Assembly: GCA_964634605.1 (NCBI GenBank) | Contig: CAZWLJ010000001.1 | Coordinates: 176,808 to 240,807 of the forward strand | Length of the DNA stretch: 64,000 nucleotides | Direction of reading: 5' to 3' | Source: UPXZ01 sp964634605 | GTDB taxonomy: Bacteria > Bacteroidota > Bacteroidia > Bacteroidales > Paludibacteraceae | In this document: in pieces, positions 1 through 9,778 of the stretch | Position numbering within the stretch: the first letter of the stretch is position 1 | Layout of the letters: each line of letters begins with the position of its first letter | The notes under the pieces: generated by a model | The model's database searches: none | What the model saw: the letters and a program-made list of their open reading frames with translations, nothing else | Told to the model about the DNA's origin: nothing | Position numbers and translations under genes: made by a program

Positions 1-2
1 TA

Positions 3-1064
3 AAACAAGCCATAGAAATGGCCCGGCGAAATATATGGAAATTCCACTCCGAGCAGCAAAAGGAATACTCCGAAATACAGACTTCGCCCGGTGTATACTG
101 CTGGCAGAAAGCAATACCCATCGAAAAAGTAGGTCTGTACGTTCCGGGTGGCAGTGCTCCACTGTTTTCTACCGTGCTTATGCTTGGCATTCCGGCTCAG
201 ATAGCCGAATGCAGGGAAGTGATACTTTGCACTCCTCCTGATATCGAAGGGAAAATACATCCTGCTATACTGTACGCGGCTCAGGTGGCAGGTATTCACC
301 GTGTATTCAAAGCTGGTGGCACTCAGGCTATCGGAGCCATGGCTTATGGCACCGAAAGCATCCCGAAAGTGTATAAAATTTTTGGTCCAGGCAATCAGTA
401 TGTAACTGCCGCCAAACAGCTTGTTTCGCTCACCGATGTAGCTATCGATATGCCCGCGGGTCCTTCTGAAGTAGAAGTGATGGCTGACGAAACGGCAAAT
501 GCAGTATATGTGGCTGCCGACCTGCTTTCACAGGCAGAGCACGGCGCCGACAGTCAGGCTATGCTGGTAACCACTTCCGAAACACTTATCGGCGAAGTGC
601 TTGAACAGATTGAATTGCAGATTGAGAAACTTCCGAGAAAGGAAACTGCCCGTAAAGCACTCGAAAACAGCAAAATAATACTTGTGAAGTCACTGGATGA
701 AGCCATTGCTATTACCAATGAATACGCACCTGAACATTTGATTATTTCTACAAAAAGTTATATGGTAGTGGCTGAGCACATCGTTAATGCCGGTTCGGTA
801 TTTCTGGGAAATATGAGCCCCGAAAGTGCCGGAGATTATGCTTCGGGTACAAACCACACCTTACCTACTCACGGGTATGCTAAAGCTTACAGCGGAGTAA
901 ACCTGGACAATTATTTTAAGAAAATCACATTTCAGCAACTCACACCCGAAGGTCTGAACAACCTCAGCAATGCTATCATTCTGATGGCTGAGAATGAAGG
1001 ACTGCAGGCACATGCCAACGCTGTGAAAGTGAGGACGGAAGCCCCCTGGTTATCCGGAAAGTAA
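3..1064 (+). CDS. hisD: Histidinol dehydrogenase, 5' end cut by window edge
   Basis: Catalyses the last two steps of histidine synthesis, L-histidinol to L-histidine with two NAD+, in the cytoplasm. The reading frame is open to the left edge, and codons before the first ATG at 18 (K-Q-A-I-E) fit the family, so the true start lies outside; about 80 residues of a usual ~430 are missing. Visible family motifs are GLYVPGGSAPLFSTVLML, IFGPGNQYVT, DMPAGPSEV, the zinc-site segment QAEHGADSQ, the catalytic Glu-His pair in YAPEHLI, and ESAGDYASGTNHTLPT with the zinc-ligand Asp. hisC follows 65 bp downstream on the same strand, so the two probably belong to one his operon whose earlier genes are left of the window. 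Identity is very secure. Confidence 0.97.
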   Translation, partial: KQAIEMARRNIWKFHSEQQKEYSEIQTSPGVYCWQKAIPIEKVGLYVPGGSAPLFSTVLMLGIPAQIAECREVILCTPPDIEGKIHPAILYAAQVAGIHRVFKAGGTQAIGAMAYGTESIPKVYKIFGPGNQYVTAAKQLVSLTDVAIDMPAGPSEVEVMADETANAVYVAADLLSQAEHGADSQAMLVTTSETLIGEVLEQIELQIEKLPRKETARKALENSKIILVKSLDEAIAITNEYAPEHLIISTKSYMVVAEHIVNAGSVFLGNMSPESAGDYASGTNHTLPTHGYAKAYSGVNLDNYFKKITFQQLTPEGLNNLSNAIILMAENEGLQAHANAVKVRTEAPWLSGK

Positions 1065-1129
1065 ATTTTATCCGGAAAGTATAAAACCACTTAATGATTC
1101 ATATTCAGGAAGTGATAAAACTGTTTTTC

Positions 1130-2221
1130 ATGAAAATTAACACCGAGAACAATAAAAATTCTGTGTATAACACCGATAATTCCCGTTTCGCAGGGATAAG
1201 TAAACTTCTTCGTGAAAACATCCAGTCGCTGGAGCCATACTCCTGTGCACGTGACGAGTTCAAGGGCGAAGCATCGGTGTATCTGGATGCAAACGAAAGT
1301 CCGTTCAATGCACCCTACAACAGGTATCCCGATCCGCTGCAACGGAAACTTAAACAAAAAATAGGCAAAATCAAAAATATTCCCGAGGAAAATATCTTTC
1401 TCGGAAACGGAAGCGACGAAGCTATTGATTTGATTTACAGGGCATTCTGCGAACCAAGAACAGATAACGTCGTTGCTATCGAACCCACGTACGGTATGTA
1501 TAAAGTCAGTGCAGCCATCAACGATGTGGAATACCGGAAAGTGCTGCTCGACCATGATTTTCAGCTAAGTGCTGAAAGCCTGCTGGCAGCTGCCGACTGC
1601 AATACGAAGGTTATTTGGATATGCTCACCCAACAATCCGACAGGCAACCTGATGAACGATACGGAGCTGCAAACGGTGCTGAATAAGTTTACGGGCTTAG
1701 TAGTACTCGATGAAGCATACATCGATTTTGCCACCCGCAAAAGTTTCGCTGCCGAAATGAATCATTACCCGAATCTGATCATTCTTCAGACCTTTTCGAA
1801 AGCCTGGGGAAGTGCCGCAATCAGGCTGGGAATGGCATTTGCATCGGCCGAAATCATTTCTGTGTTCAATAAAATTAAATATCCTTATAACATCAACCAG
1901 CTCACACAGCAAAAAGCCATCGAAATGCTTGAGAATGAGAATCTGATGCGAGAAAGGGTGAAAACAACGCTCACAGAAAGACAAAGACTGACGGATGAAC
2001 TCGGAAAACTGAAAACAGTGAAACACATCTACCCTTCAGATGCCAACTTTCTACTCGTGAAAGTGGATGATGCCGTCGGAACGCACCGGTATCTGGTAGG
2101 AAAAGGAATCATCGTACGCAACCGGAATAATGTTTCGCTATGTGAAGGTTGCCTGCGCATTACAGTAGGAACATACGAGGAGAATACCACACTGCTCAAG
2201 GAACTAAAAAAAATACAGTAA
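1130..2221 (+). CDS. hisC: Histidinol-phosphate aminotransferase
   Basis: PLP-dependent class I/II aminotransferase converting imidazole-acetol phosphate plus glutamate to histidinol phosphate. The Schiff-base lysine is in [10 protein letters not shown] (Lys224 counted from the ATG at 1130); SPNNPTGN and [10 protein letters not shown] are the usual cofactor-binding segments. An in-frame ATG at 1094 would add 12 hydrophobic residues, but the ATG at 1130 gives 363 aa, close to the family length of ~350, and is preferred. It follows hisD, agreeing with a hisD-hisC order. No hisB follows here; the next gene is an unrelated peptidase. Function secure, start moderately so. Confidence 0.94.
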   Translation: MKINTENNKNSVYNTDNSRFAGISKLLRENIQSLEPYSCARDEFKGEASVYLDANESPFNAPYNRYPDPLQRKLKQKIGKIKNIPEENIFLGNGSDEAIDLIYRAFCEPRTDNVVAIEPTYGMYKVSAAINDVEYRKVLLDHDFQLSAESLLAAADCNTKVIWICSPNNPTGNLMNDTELQTVLNKFTGLVVLDEAYIDFATRKSFAAEMNHYPNLIILQTFSKAWGSAAIRLGMAFASAEIISVFNKIKYPYNINQLTQQKAIEMLENENLMRERVKTTLTERQRLTDELGKLKTVKHIYPSDANFLLVKVDDAVGTHRYLVGKGIIVRNRNNVSLCEGCLRITVGTYEENTTLLKELKKIQ

Positions 2222-2276
2222 AAATCAAATAATTACCGATAAAAACAAAAATCAAAAATCACTCTAACACAAAACT

Positions 2277-4814
2277 ATGAGAAAAACGTTTATTTCACTT
2301 TTTTTGTTGATATTCAATGCTATAATTGCTTTTTCTGCCGGAATTATTCAACCGGAGAAAGTTTGGATGTTTGGTCCGGTAAATATCGTCAGGCCCCTGA
2401 TGATTGACAATACAGATTTGAAAGGTGAAAAATTCAAACCTGAAAGTCAGCTTGCCGTACCGTTGAATTTTCCACCTCAAAGCCGGTTTATTACACCAGT
2501 TACAACAGACAACAACGGCTATTTCCGTTTTAAGAAACCCGAAGCAGAAACGGCATTCTACCTTATTTCTTTCTATGTGAACAGCGACAGCTATGGCAAA
2601 GCTAAAATTAAAGTGATTTCACCCGACCGGTTCGAATTATATGTGAACGACAAGATGAAAGCCGATAAAAAATCGGTGGAAGATTCGCTGAAAAACGCAA
2701 AATCTGCCGAAGTAAATCTTACCGGACGTATAAATTCGTCGCGTGTTGTCATCAAATACCTGGCCACATCTGCTTCAAAAATTGATCCGGCATTCAAAAT
2801 CGAAATTCATCCCGATACCGCCTGCAAATCATCATATACCATTACCAGTGACGACAGGAGAAGGATAAGCATAGAGGATATCATCGTGGGTAAACGTGTG
2901 AACAGTGCTTCGGTATCGCCCGGAGGCAGATTTGTACTGATGAGATTTTCGTATACCAACGATGAAGGCAAAACACAAAATTCCGTTGAAGTGTACGACA
3001 CGAAGGAGAAAAAAACCGTGTTGTCAGAAAGCGATACCCGGAATCAACTGAGCTGGATGCCAAAATCAGAATTATTGCGTTATTTCACTGATACTGAAGA
3101 TGGATGGAGTCTGATGACACTCGACCCGCTGACAAACGAAACCCGCCTGCTGGCCGGAAAACTGCCGAAGGAAAACTTTACCTTTTCACCCGATGAAAAA
3201 TCATTGTATTATTCCAGAAAAGAAACCCTGGATGCTAAAAGTCCGAAAGGGTTAAAACGAATTCTGGCTCCCGACGACCGCCAGGATAATTACCGGAATC
3301 GATTCTACCTTTATCAGTTCCAGCTTGAATCGGGACTTTCACAGCCGTTGACATTCGGGCAAAACACAGCTTATATTCAGGACATTACTGCAGATGGCCG
3401 GTTTCTGCTCTTTTCCACACAAAAGGAAGATTTAAGTGAACGTCCGTTCTCGAAAAATTCATTGTTTTTACTTGACTTGCAGTCGATGAAAACCGACACA
3501 CTGTGGAAAGATGAACGGTTTATAGGTGGTGCTGTTTTCTCACCCGACGGAAAACAAATTCTGATAACGGGAAGCGGGGAAGCTTTTAATGGTATCGGAT
3601 TAAACATCAAAGCGGGACAAATCTCAAACAGCTATGACAATCAGGCATTTATCATGGATATTTCCACAAAAAAAGTTGAACCGGTTACCAGGTATTTTTA
3701 CCCCTCAATCAATTCATCTGCCTGGAGCAAAAAAGACAACCTGATTTATTTCCGTGTGGAAGAGAAAGACCGCGAGCTGATGTACTCGTATAATCCGAAA
3801 AACAGAAAATTCACAAAACTCCCGTTGAAAGAGGAATTAATTCGTTCATTCAGTGTAGCCGACAATGCATTTACAGCTGTTTATACAGGTTCAAGTACAT
3901 CCAATTCGCGCCGTGCATATCTCCTGGATTTGAAAAAAATGGAATCCGGACTACTTGCTGATCCTTATGCTGAAAGACTGAGCAAATTATCGCTGGGTGA
4001 GGTGAAAGACTGGAATTTTGTGAGTGAGACTGGCGACACCATCCAGGGAAGATATTACCTGCCTCCGGGATTTGATGCGGGAAAGAAATATCCGCTAATT
4101 GTTTATTACTACGGGGGTACAAGTCCTACTCAGCGTACATTCGAGACTACTTATCCGCTCCATGTTTACGCAGCAAACGACTACGTGGTTTACACGCTGA
4201 ATCCAAGCGGGACTACCGGATTCGGACAGGAATTCGCAGCCCGCCACGTGAATGCCTGGGGCAAAATGACTGCCGGTGAAATAGTGGAAGGAACGCGAAA
4301 ATTTGCTGCCGAACATGCTTTTGTTCAAGGTGATAAGATTGGCTGCATAGGGGCATCGTACGGTGGATTCATGACTCAGTACCTGCTTACTCAAACCGAT
4401 ATTTTTGCAGCTGGTGTATCGCACGCGGGCATCAGTTCCATTTCAAGTTACTGGGGCGAGGGCTACTGGGGTTACAGCTACAGTGCGGGAGCGAGTGCTG
4501 GGAGTTATCCGTGGAACAACAAGGAAATGTATGTGGGGCAAAGTCCGCTCTTCAATGCCGACAAAGTGAAAACTCCCCTTCTGCTTCTGCACGGCACTGC
4601 CGATACCAATGTTCCTCCTGGAGAAAGTATCCAGATGTTTACGGCACTGAAATTACTCGGCAAACCGGCAGAACTCATTCTGGTGGAAGGTGAAAATCAT
4701 GCCATTTACGATTTCGAGAAAAGAATCGGATGGAATCACACCATCTATGCCTGGTTCGACAAATGGCTGAAAGGCAACGACAGCTGGTGGAAAGAACTCT
4801 ATCCTGAAAAATAA
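2277..4814 (+). CDS. Secreted S9-family (dipeptidyl peptidase IV-like) serine peptidase
   Basis: An 845-aa exported peptidase expected to cut short peptides or release N-terminal dipeptides in the periplasm. Residues 1-21 form a signal peptide (MRKTFISLFLLIF then AFSAG). The middle part has the WD40/PD40-like blades of the beta-propeller (for example SPGGRFVLMRF, FSPDEKSLYY, FSPDGKQILITG). The C-terminal ~250 residues are the alpha/beta-hydrolase domain with a complete triad: Ser694 in GASYGGF, Asp776 in HGTADTNVP and His808 in EGENHAIYDF. The substrate is unknown; DPP-IV, acyl-aminoacyl peptidase and other S9 members share this layout. It stands alone after hisC and ends at a bidirectional terminator. 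Confidence 0.9.
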   Translation: MRKTFISLFLLIFNAIIAFSAGIIQPEKVWMFGPVNIVRPLMIDNTDLKGEKFKPESQLAVPLNFPPQSRFITPVTTDNNGYFRFKKPEAETAFYLISFYVNSDSYGKAKIKVISPDRFELYVNDKMKADKKSVEDSLKNAKSAEVNLTGRINSSRVVIKYLATSASKIDPAFKIEIHPDTACKSSYTITSDDRRRISIEDIIVGKRVNSASVSPGGRFVLMRFSYTNDEGKTQNSVEVYDTKEKKTVLSESDTRNQLSWMPKSELLRYFTDTEDGWSLMTLDPLTNETRLLAGKLPKENFTFSPDEKSLYYSRKETLDAKSPKGLKRILAPDDRQDNYRNRFYLYQFQLESGLSQPLTFGQNTAYIQDITADGRFLLFSTQKEDLSERPFSKNSLFLLDLQSMKTDTLWKDERFIGGAVFSPDGKQILITGSGEAFNGIGLNIKAGQISNSYDNQAFIMDISTKKVEPVTRYFYPSINSSAWSKKDNLIYFRVEEKDRELMYSYNPKNRKFTKLPLKEELIRSFSVADNAFTAVYTGSSTSNSRRAYLLDLKKMESGLLADPYAERLSKLSLGEVKDWNFVSETGDTIQGRYYLPPGFDAGKKYPLIVYYYGGTSPTQRTFETTYPLHVYAANDYVVYTLNPSGTTGFGQEFAARHVNAWGKMTAGEIVEGTRKFAAEHAFVQGDKIGCIGASYGGFMTQYLLTQTDIFAAGVSHAGISSISSYWGEGYWGYSYSAGASAGSYPWNNKEMYVGQSPLFNADKVKTPLLLLHGTADTNVPPGESIQMFTALKLLGKPAELILVEGENHAIYDFEKRIGWNHTIYAWFDKWLKGNDSWWKELYPEK

Positions 4815-4886
4815 TCTGACGGCAAGCTTTGTTAACCGGTAATAGCTGATAATAAAGTTCCTTAATCCTTTACAGGCCTGATATAC

Positions 4887-4925
4887 AAAAAAGTTTACTG
4901 AATTAATTTACAGTAAACTTTTTTT
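4887..4925. terminator. Bidirectional rho-independent terminator
   Basis: An inverted repeat, AAGTTTACTG at 4891-4900 and CAGTAAACTT at 4911-4920 with a 10-nt loop, is flanked by A-runs and T-runs on both sides. It lies between the convergent peptidase (+) and MgtC-like (-) genes and should end both transcripts. Confidence 0.85.
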
Positions 4926-5006
4926 ATTGAAAAATTAAAGAAGAATTATAAGTTTAATGATCCTGGAATGCAAATTAGCGGCTTTCTCCGAATCATTCCT
5001 TTCAGT

Positions 5007-5483
5007 TTATAATTCGGTTTTCTTTCCGTTGCTTGTTTCTTCTTTCTCTTTTTTTCGCTTCAGGATTTCATCGTCGAACCAGTTATCCAGTTTTTTAAAG
5101 GCAAAATTCACAATCAAAACAGCCGCAGTGCTTATAGCTGCTTCGATATACATTCCCAATCCGGCTAAGCAACCTACGGCAGCACTGCACCAGATGGTTG
5201 CAGCAGTAGTGAGTCCGTGTACACTTGCTCCCCGGTGTAAAATCACTCCGCCTCCCAGAAAACCGATACCGGTCACTATTTGTCCGACTATACGGGTAGG
5301 GTCTCCTTCACCCTGTTTATCAGTTAAAGCCAGATTAATCAACACATATATACTTGCGCCAATAGATACCAGCATGTTTGTTTTTAGCCCTGCACTCTTG
5401 TTGCTAAGCTCACGCTCCAGTCCGATAATACCTCCGGCTGCCATAGCAGCCAGTAACCGTAAGATGAATTCTGATGTTTCCAT
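5007..5483 (-). CDS. MgtC/SapB-family inner-membrane protein
   Basis: A 158-aa polytopic membrane protein. Segments AAMAAGGIIGLERE, LKTNMLVSIGASIYVLI, GQIVTGIGFLGGGVI and GLTTAATIWCSAAVGCLAG match the conserved hydrophobic MgtC core, including the GLERE motif after helix 1. MgtC proteins have been linked to growth under low magnesium and to modulating the F1Fo ATPase, but most family members outside pathogens are uncharacterised. It is a short version without the C-terminal cytoplasmic domain of Salmonella MgtC; charged residues (KKLDNWFDDEILKRKK) end it. It is the first gene after a terminator, and an HD-domain gene lies 54 bp upstream on the same strand. No Mg2+ leader element was seen. Family call firm, role unknown. 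Confidence 0.88.
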   Translation of the reverse strand: METSEFILRLLAAMAAGGIIGLERELSNKSAGLKTNMLVSIGASIYVLINLALTDKQGEGDPTRIVGQIVTGIGFLGGGVILHRGASVHGLTTAATIWCSAAVGCLAGLGMYIEAAISTAAVLIVNFAFKKLDNWFDDEILKRKKEKEETSNGKKTEL

Positions 5484-5537
5484 GGTTTATTTTAAAAGGG
5501 TCATTCTTGTTTGAGAAAGCGGATGGCAAGCCGGGAA

Positions 5538-6146
5538 TCATTTCATCGAATCAAGTTCCATTTTTTGCATTGCTTTGATTGTTTCATCCATCAGCCTTTC
5601 GAGTTCCCATTCCAGCATGTCGGCTCCTTGCAGGATAATGTCGCGCGAGCATCCGGCTGCAAATTTCTTATCCTTGAATTTTTTCTTCAGCGATTGAGTG
5701 GTGAGGTCAAGTGTACTTTGGCTTGGGCGCATAAGTATGGCAGCCCCAATCAATCCGGTGAGTTCGTCCACGGCAAAGAGAATCTTTTCCATCTCGTGTT
5801 CCGGTTTAACGTCTGTATGAGTTCCGTAAGTATGCGAAACAATAGCCCTTTCAATCTGTTCATCCACACCTTCCTCCTCCAGTATCTGCTGCACTTTTAT
5901 GCAGTGTTCATCCGGAAACTGCTCGAAGTCCAGATCGTGGAGCAACCCGACCAATCCCCAGAATGGTGCTTCATCTGCATATCCAAGTTCAGTTGCAAAA
6001 TAGCGCATCACGGCTTCAACTGTTTCGGCATGCTGAATGTGAAAAGGTTCGAGGTTGTATTTATTCAGGAGTTGCCACGCATTTTCACGGGTCAATTCAG
6101 GATTCAATCGTCCTGAATTATCAGCTGGTAAATGTTCGATTCTCAT
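5538..6146 (-). CDS. HD-domain protein (putative phosphohydrolase)
   Basis: A 202-aa cytoplasmic protein with an HD-superfamily metal-binding domain. A conserved His lies in PFHIQHAETVEAVM, the HD doublet in GLLHDLDFEQFPDEHC, and a further His in IVSHTYGTH, the spacing expected for a metal-dependent phosphohydrolase. The substrate cannot be read from the sequence. Its start codon directly abuts the stop codon of the upstream TPR gene with no intervening base, so the two are probably translationally coupled. Sister proteins are usually annotated simply as HD hydrolase or HDIG-domain protein. Confidence 0.8.
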   Translation of the reverse strand: MRIEHLPADNSGRLNPELTRENAWQLLNKYNLEPFHIQHAETVEAVMRYFATELGYADEAPFWGLVGLLHDLDFEQFPDEHCIKVQQILEEEGVDEQIERAIVSHTYGTHTDVKPEHEMEKILFAVDELTGLIGAAILMRPSQSTLDLTTQSLKKKFKDKKFAAGCSRDIILQGADMLEWELERLMDETIKAMQKMELDSMK

Positions 6147-7346
6147 TTAGTTGGATTTTTTCTTCCTTATAACGTCGGTGTAGGAGTCGATGACTTTGAA
6201 AACACTGTGGTTCGGGCTGTAGAGATTGCGGAACAGGCTTCTTGCCCTTTCGAAATTAATCTTGGCAGCTACCCATTCTTCGGTTTCGTATTGAGCTATC
6301 GCCTGATGGAAATGGATATTGGCCATCACGGGAATAACCTGCCTGTATTTCGGTTTCATATCTTCCATAAACTCAATGAATTCCTTTTCTTTCTCATTTT
6401 CGCTGTACATTTTCAGCAAATCCTGAAAAATGACCGGATTATCGGGATCAAGACAGAAAAGTTGTTCCGAATGATTCTTGTAACGATAATCATTAGTCCG
6501 GATTTCAAGTTCGAGCATCAACGAAAGTGTGTTGTAGTCGTTGGGCTGTATCTGATCGGATATCATGTAATATTCAAGCGCTTTTTTATCATCCTTCAAG
6601 TCTTCGTAAGTCATGGCAACCAAACGTGCCGATTCTGATTTAAACTCGGGGATAATTTGCAGTTCATACGCTTTCAGTGCACTCTCAAGGCATTTTTCAG
6701 GTTCATCGATGTTGGAATAAGCAAAAGCCAGATTGTAGTAACTTAACGAGTAATTGCCGTTAAGCTCGGTTGACCTGAGCAGGAAAGGTATTGCCTTTTC
6801 ATACTCATCTTCGAGCAACCAGGCATACCCGATACCAAACAGCGACCAGAAATCATAAACTCCGTTGTTGTAAGCTTCCTCGTAGCTGTTTTTCATATTC
6901 ATTACCACTACTGAATCGGGCAGCAACCAGTCTTCGGGATACTTCAGATGTACCTCGTAGTAGAAATTACCGAGCGCGTTGCGCAGTTTGTAGTTGGAAG
7001 GATTCTCCCTTATTAATTTGTTCAGAATGGAATCGGGTTTGTAGGGAAACATCCTGACGGTTGCATTACTCTCACGAAACTGGTGAAGATCCTGATTTGG
7101 TGTAAGGTCTTTGAGTCCGAACTCCTGATACCGGTTGGTTTTAATATAGTAGTTGAGCAGCAGATTCGATTTTGAAATAGCTATTTCGGGATTTTTGTCG
7201 TACGGATCTCCGGTTTTCAGGAGTTCGTACGCTGAAGCATATTTTTGATTGGCAATGAATGCATTGGCTTTGTTGACAATGGAATCCTGTGCCCTGAGAC
7301 CAACGACCGGCAGCAGTATGAATAGTATAAAATAGTAAAACTTCAT
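6147..7346 (-). CDS. Secreted tetratricopeptide-repeat protein
   Basis: A 399-aa protein with an N-terminal signal peptide (hydrophobic stretch FYYFILFILLPVVGL then RAQ). The body is helical with TPR-like repeats, best seen in YEKAIPFLLRSTELNGNYS, LSYYNLAFAYSNIDEPEKC and KKALEYYMISDQIQPNDYN. It probably sits in the periplasm or on the outer membrane as a protein-interaction scaffold; no enzymatic motif is visible. It is the first gene of a pair with the HD-domain gene, which starts immediately after its stop. Specific function not recognised. Confidence 0.75.
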   Translation of the reverse strand: MKFYYFILFILLPVVGLRAQDSIVNKANAFIANQKYASAYELLKTGDPYDKNPEIAISKSNLLLNYYIKTNRYQEFGLKDLTPNQDLHQFRESNATVRMFPYKPDSILNKLIRENPSNYKLRNALGNFYYEVHLKYPEDWLLPDSVVVMNMKNSYEEAYNNGVYDFWSLFGIGYAWLLEDEYEKAIPFLLRSTELNGNYSLSYYNLAFAYSNIDEPEKCLESALKAYELQIIPEFKSESARLVAMTYEDLKDDKKALEYYMISDQIQPNDYNTLSLMLELEIRTNDYRYKNHSEQLFCLDPDNPVIFQDLLKMYSENEKEKEFIEFMEDMKPKYRQVIPVMANIHFHQAIAQYETEEWVAAKINFERARSLFRNLYSPNHSVFKVIDSYTDVIRKKKSN

Positions 7347-7809
7347 TGAAAATCTAATTTCTGTTTACGAAACCTGATCATGCATTCAGGTAAAATTATT
7401 AACGGATAAAACCGTGAAAAAAGTATCTGAAACACGACGGATTTCTATCTTATAACATCATCCGTTTTACATAAATTGTTCCAATTATTACAAAGGTAAG
7501 GATTAATAGACTTACATATTCCATTTTAAGATTTTTTAAAGCCGATATGATTCTTTTTACAGCCCGAACAAATGCTGGATGTAAACAATAAAAAGCCTCA
7601 GACAGAAGCCCGGAATAACACGATAAATTCAAACATTATGAGCCGTTTAGAGTGGTATTTAATTCCGGTAAAAATCAATAATAACTTTTTCAAACAAAAG
7701 AGGCTTACTCAAAAAGTTATTTGAGAAAGCCTCTTTTTTAGGTTTATACCGGTATCAATAGATTCAGGTTTATTGAATTGAATTTACCGGGCTAAAACGC
7801 ACTTAATGT
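7347..7809. other. Gene-poor spacer
   Basis: About 460 bases without a convincing gene. On the minus strand a 24-codon ATG frame (7450-7524) would encode one hydrophobic helix (MEYVSLLILTFVIIGTIYV then KRMML); a small membrane peptide is possible but unsupported. A strong hairpin at 7697-7737 is listed separately. Confidence 0.5.
7697..7737. terminator. Strong hairpin, probable terminator
   Basis: AAAAGAGGCTTACTCAAA (7697-7714) pairs with TTTGAGAAAGCCTCTTTT (7720-7737) apart from one central A-A mismatch, around a 5-nt loop. A T-run follows on the plus strand. It lies 3' of the decayed T9SS tail and may be the terminator of the vanished parent gene. Confidence 0.65.
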
Positions 7810-8046
7810 TTACATTTTGATAAATTTACCTGTATATATCTTATTATCAGCGCTTCTTACAATCAAAATATAATTACCAGCCCGTATACTCTGTACATCT
7901 ATTCCCTTTTCGGTATATCCGTTAAGTTGCATCACAGTTTGTCCCAATACATTCTGAATTCTGATTTCTTTGATGGATGCATCTGTATTTATATAAAGAT
8001 TATCTGTAACAGGATTTGTTATACGTTTGATATTCAAATGCGGCAA
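7810..8046 (-). pseudogene. Remnant of a T9SS type A sorting domain
   Basis: The 3' end of a lost secreted-protein gene. The frame reads a typical T9SS C-terminal sorting domain: ITNPVTDNLYINTDASIKEI, IQNVLGQTVMQ, then RAGNYILIVRSADNKIYTGK and a natural stop. Such domains occupy the last ~80 residues of much longer proteins and are useless alone. Here there is no catalytic part or signal peptide; the only start is a TTG at 8046 and an in-frame TAA lies two codons upstream of it (8053-8055). The conserved Y of the YPNP motif is replaced by Thr. It is best explained as the stump left by a deletion or rearrangement. Confidence 0.75.
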
Positions 8047-8153
8047 GAAAGTTTACAAAATAAAAAGAGATGAAATAAATTTATCATTCGGTTCTCATAA
8101 GGCACTGAGTCAGTGAAAATAATACTGAAAAAGGGATTTCAATAAAATGAATG

Positions 8154-8191
8154 CAAAAAATAAGAGTGACTCTGAAGCCACTCTTATTTTT
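8154..8191. terminator. Terminator of the floA transcript
   Basis: TAAGAGTG (8161-8168) and CACTCTTA (8179-8186) form a stem with a 10-nt loop, with an A-run before and a T-run after, so it can act in either direction. It starts about 20 bp past the floA stop on the minus strand. Confidence 0.8.
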
Positions 8192-8207
8192 GTTTCTTAT
8201 ATCTGAA

Positions 8208-9197
8208 TTATTTCCCCTGTTTGGGAGGTTTTGTTTCTCCGGGTGCAGGTTTGGCAATGTTTTCGCGCATGGAAGTATCTGCTTCGATGTTTTTCATGCG
8301 GTAGTAATCCATGATGCCAAGGTTACCTTCGCGGAATGCTTCGGCCATGGCTTTGGGCACTTCAGCTTCGGCTTCGATAACTTTTGCCCGCATTTCCTGC
8401 GATTTGGCCTTCATTTCCTGTTCGGAAGCAATGGCCATAGCACGGCGCTCTTCGGCTTTCGCCTGGGCAATGTTTTTGTCGGCTTCGGCCTGATCCATCT
8501 GTAGCTGAGCTCCGATATTCTTACCTATATCGATATCAGCAATATCTATGGAAAGGATTTCGAAAGCTGTTCCGGCATCCAGTCCTTTGCGTAATACCAG
8601 TTTTGAAATCGAATCGGGATTTTCGAGCACGCTTTTGTGCGATTCGGACGATCCGATGGATGATACAATGCCTTCGCCTACACGGGCAAGAATGGTTTCT
8701 TCTCCGGCTCCACCCACCAGTTGCTTAATGTTGGCACGAACGGTTACACGTGCTTTGGCAATGAGCTGAATACCGTCTTTGGCAACAGCCGCTACCGGTG
8801 GAGTATCTATCACTTTGGGATTAACTGACATCTGTACTGCCTGAAACACGTCGCGTCCGGCAAGGTCGATTGCGGTAGCCATTTTGAAATTCAGGTCGAT
8901 ATTAGCTTTTGATGCCGATACGAGCGAGTGTGTTACCCGTTCGATATGACCTCCGGCAAGGTAGTGAGCTTCGAGCCCGTCGCGTGTCACTTCATTTCCC
9001 AGGTCAGCTTTATGTGCTTCGATCATACACTGCACGATGGTGCGGGGAGGCACTTTCCGGATTCGCATCAGAAACAACTGGAGAAGCGAGATGCTTACTC
9101 CTGAAACTTTGGCTGAAATCCAGAGCAGAAATGGTACGTAGTAGAAAAACATGAGTATAAGCACTACTAATACTCCTAACAAAATCATTTGAAACAT
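8208..9197 (-). CDS. floA: Flotillin-like protein FloA
   Basis: A 329-aa membrane scaffold of the UPF0365/FloA family, which organises lipid-raft-like patches in the cytoplasmic membrane. The N-terminal hydrophobic hairpin (residues ~3-30, [20 protein letters not shown]) anchors it. It is followed by the conserved PHB-like region ([55 protein letters not shown]) and an Ala/Glu-rich coiled coil ([20 protein letters not shown], then [20 protein letters not shown]). Length is standard. An nfeD-family gene lies 63 bp upstream on the same strand, the classic floA/nfeD partnership. Confidence 0.95.
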   Translation of the reverse strand: MFQMILLGVLVVLILMFFYYVPFLLWISAKVSGVSISLLQLFLMRIRKVPPRTIVQCMIEAHKADLGNEVTRDGLEAHYLAGGHIERVTHSLVSASKANIDLNFKMATAIDLAGRDVFQAVQMSVNPKVIDTPPVAAVAKDGIQLIAKARVTVRANIKQLVGGAGEETILARVGEGIVSSIGSSESHKSVLENPDSISKLVLRKGLDAGTAFEILSIDIADIDIGKNIGAQLQMDQAEADKNIAQAKAEERRAMAIASEQEMKAKSQEMRAKVIEAEAEVPKAMAEAFREGNLGIMDYYRMKNIEADTSMRENIAKPAPGETKPPKQGK

Positions 9198-9260
9198 AAT
9201 TGTATTGTTTTAATTTTGAATGAATTATTTATCCGCAAGTGTTTTTATGAAGACTGAAAA

Positions 9261-9725
9261 TTACGCTTTTCCCACCAGTACATTGGTTTTAAATACCTCC
9301 AGCACCACAATGGATTCGTTCTGATCGATGAATTCGTCGTTTGTTTTGGCCTCAATGATGGTACCGTTAACCCGAACCTTTCCCATCGGGGCAAGACGTG
9401 ATAGGGTAACTCCCCTGTCGCCGGTTTTTATAATTTCTTCATCAATTTTATCCACAGTACCGGTAATGTTTGTTTTCAGCGACATTTTATCCAGAGCACG
9501 GGATTTGATGAATACCCATACCGAAAATCCGGTGAGTATGATGCTTCCAAATAGCGTGATATTACCTGCCAGAGACCCTATATGGCTGTAAGCATACCAA
9601 ACGGACACCCCCATGAGCACCAGTCCGGTACCTCCGGCAATTGAAAAACCGGGAATCAGAAAAAATTCGATCAGCAAAAAAGCAATTGCCAGCACGATAA
9701 GTGCGATAACGATGATAATGTCCAT
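9261..9725 (-). CDS. NfeD-family membrane protein
   Basis: A 154-aa protein with two or three hydrophobic helices (residues ~3-25, IIIVIALIVLAIAFLLIEFF; ~33-48; ~55-75) followed by a soluble ~65-residue OB-fold NfeD domain (LAPMGKVRVNGTIIEAKTND, then ESIVVLEVFKTNVLVGK). This is the short form lacking the ClpP-like serine protease part. NfeD proteins pair with flotillin/stomatin proteins, and the gene lies directly upstream of floA and is probably cotranscribed with it. The exact biochemical job is not established. Confidence 0.9.
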   Translation of the reverse strand: MDIIIVIALIVLAIAFLLIEFFLIPGFSIAGGTGLVLMGVSVWYAYSHIGSLAGNITLFGSIILTGFSVWVFIKSRALDKMSLKTNITGTVDKIDEEIIKTGDRGVTLSRLAPMGKVRVNGTIIEAKTNDEFIDQNESIVVLEVFKTNVLVGKA

Positions 9726-9778
9726 TTTCTGAGTTTATTTGGGCTTAAAGTTAATACTATTTTTTCACAATCCAAACC

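Noticed and set aside
1094..1129. Earlier in-frame ATG for hisC
   Set aside because: It adds 12 hydrophobic residues not expected in this cytoplasmic enzyme; the ATG at 1130 gives a normal length.
4957..5514. 185-codon plus-strand frame opposite the MgtC-like gene
   Set aside because: Antisense shadow of a gene with clear family motifs on the minus strand.
7450..7524. 24-codon frame for a single-helix membrane peptide
   Set aside because: Too short to judge, no recognisable family, and no promoter evidence; mentioned only as part of the spacer.
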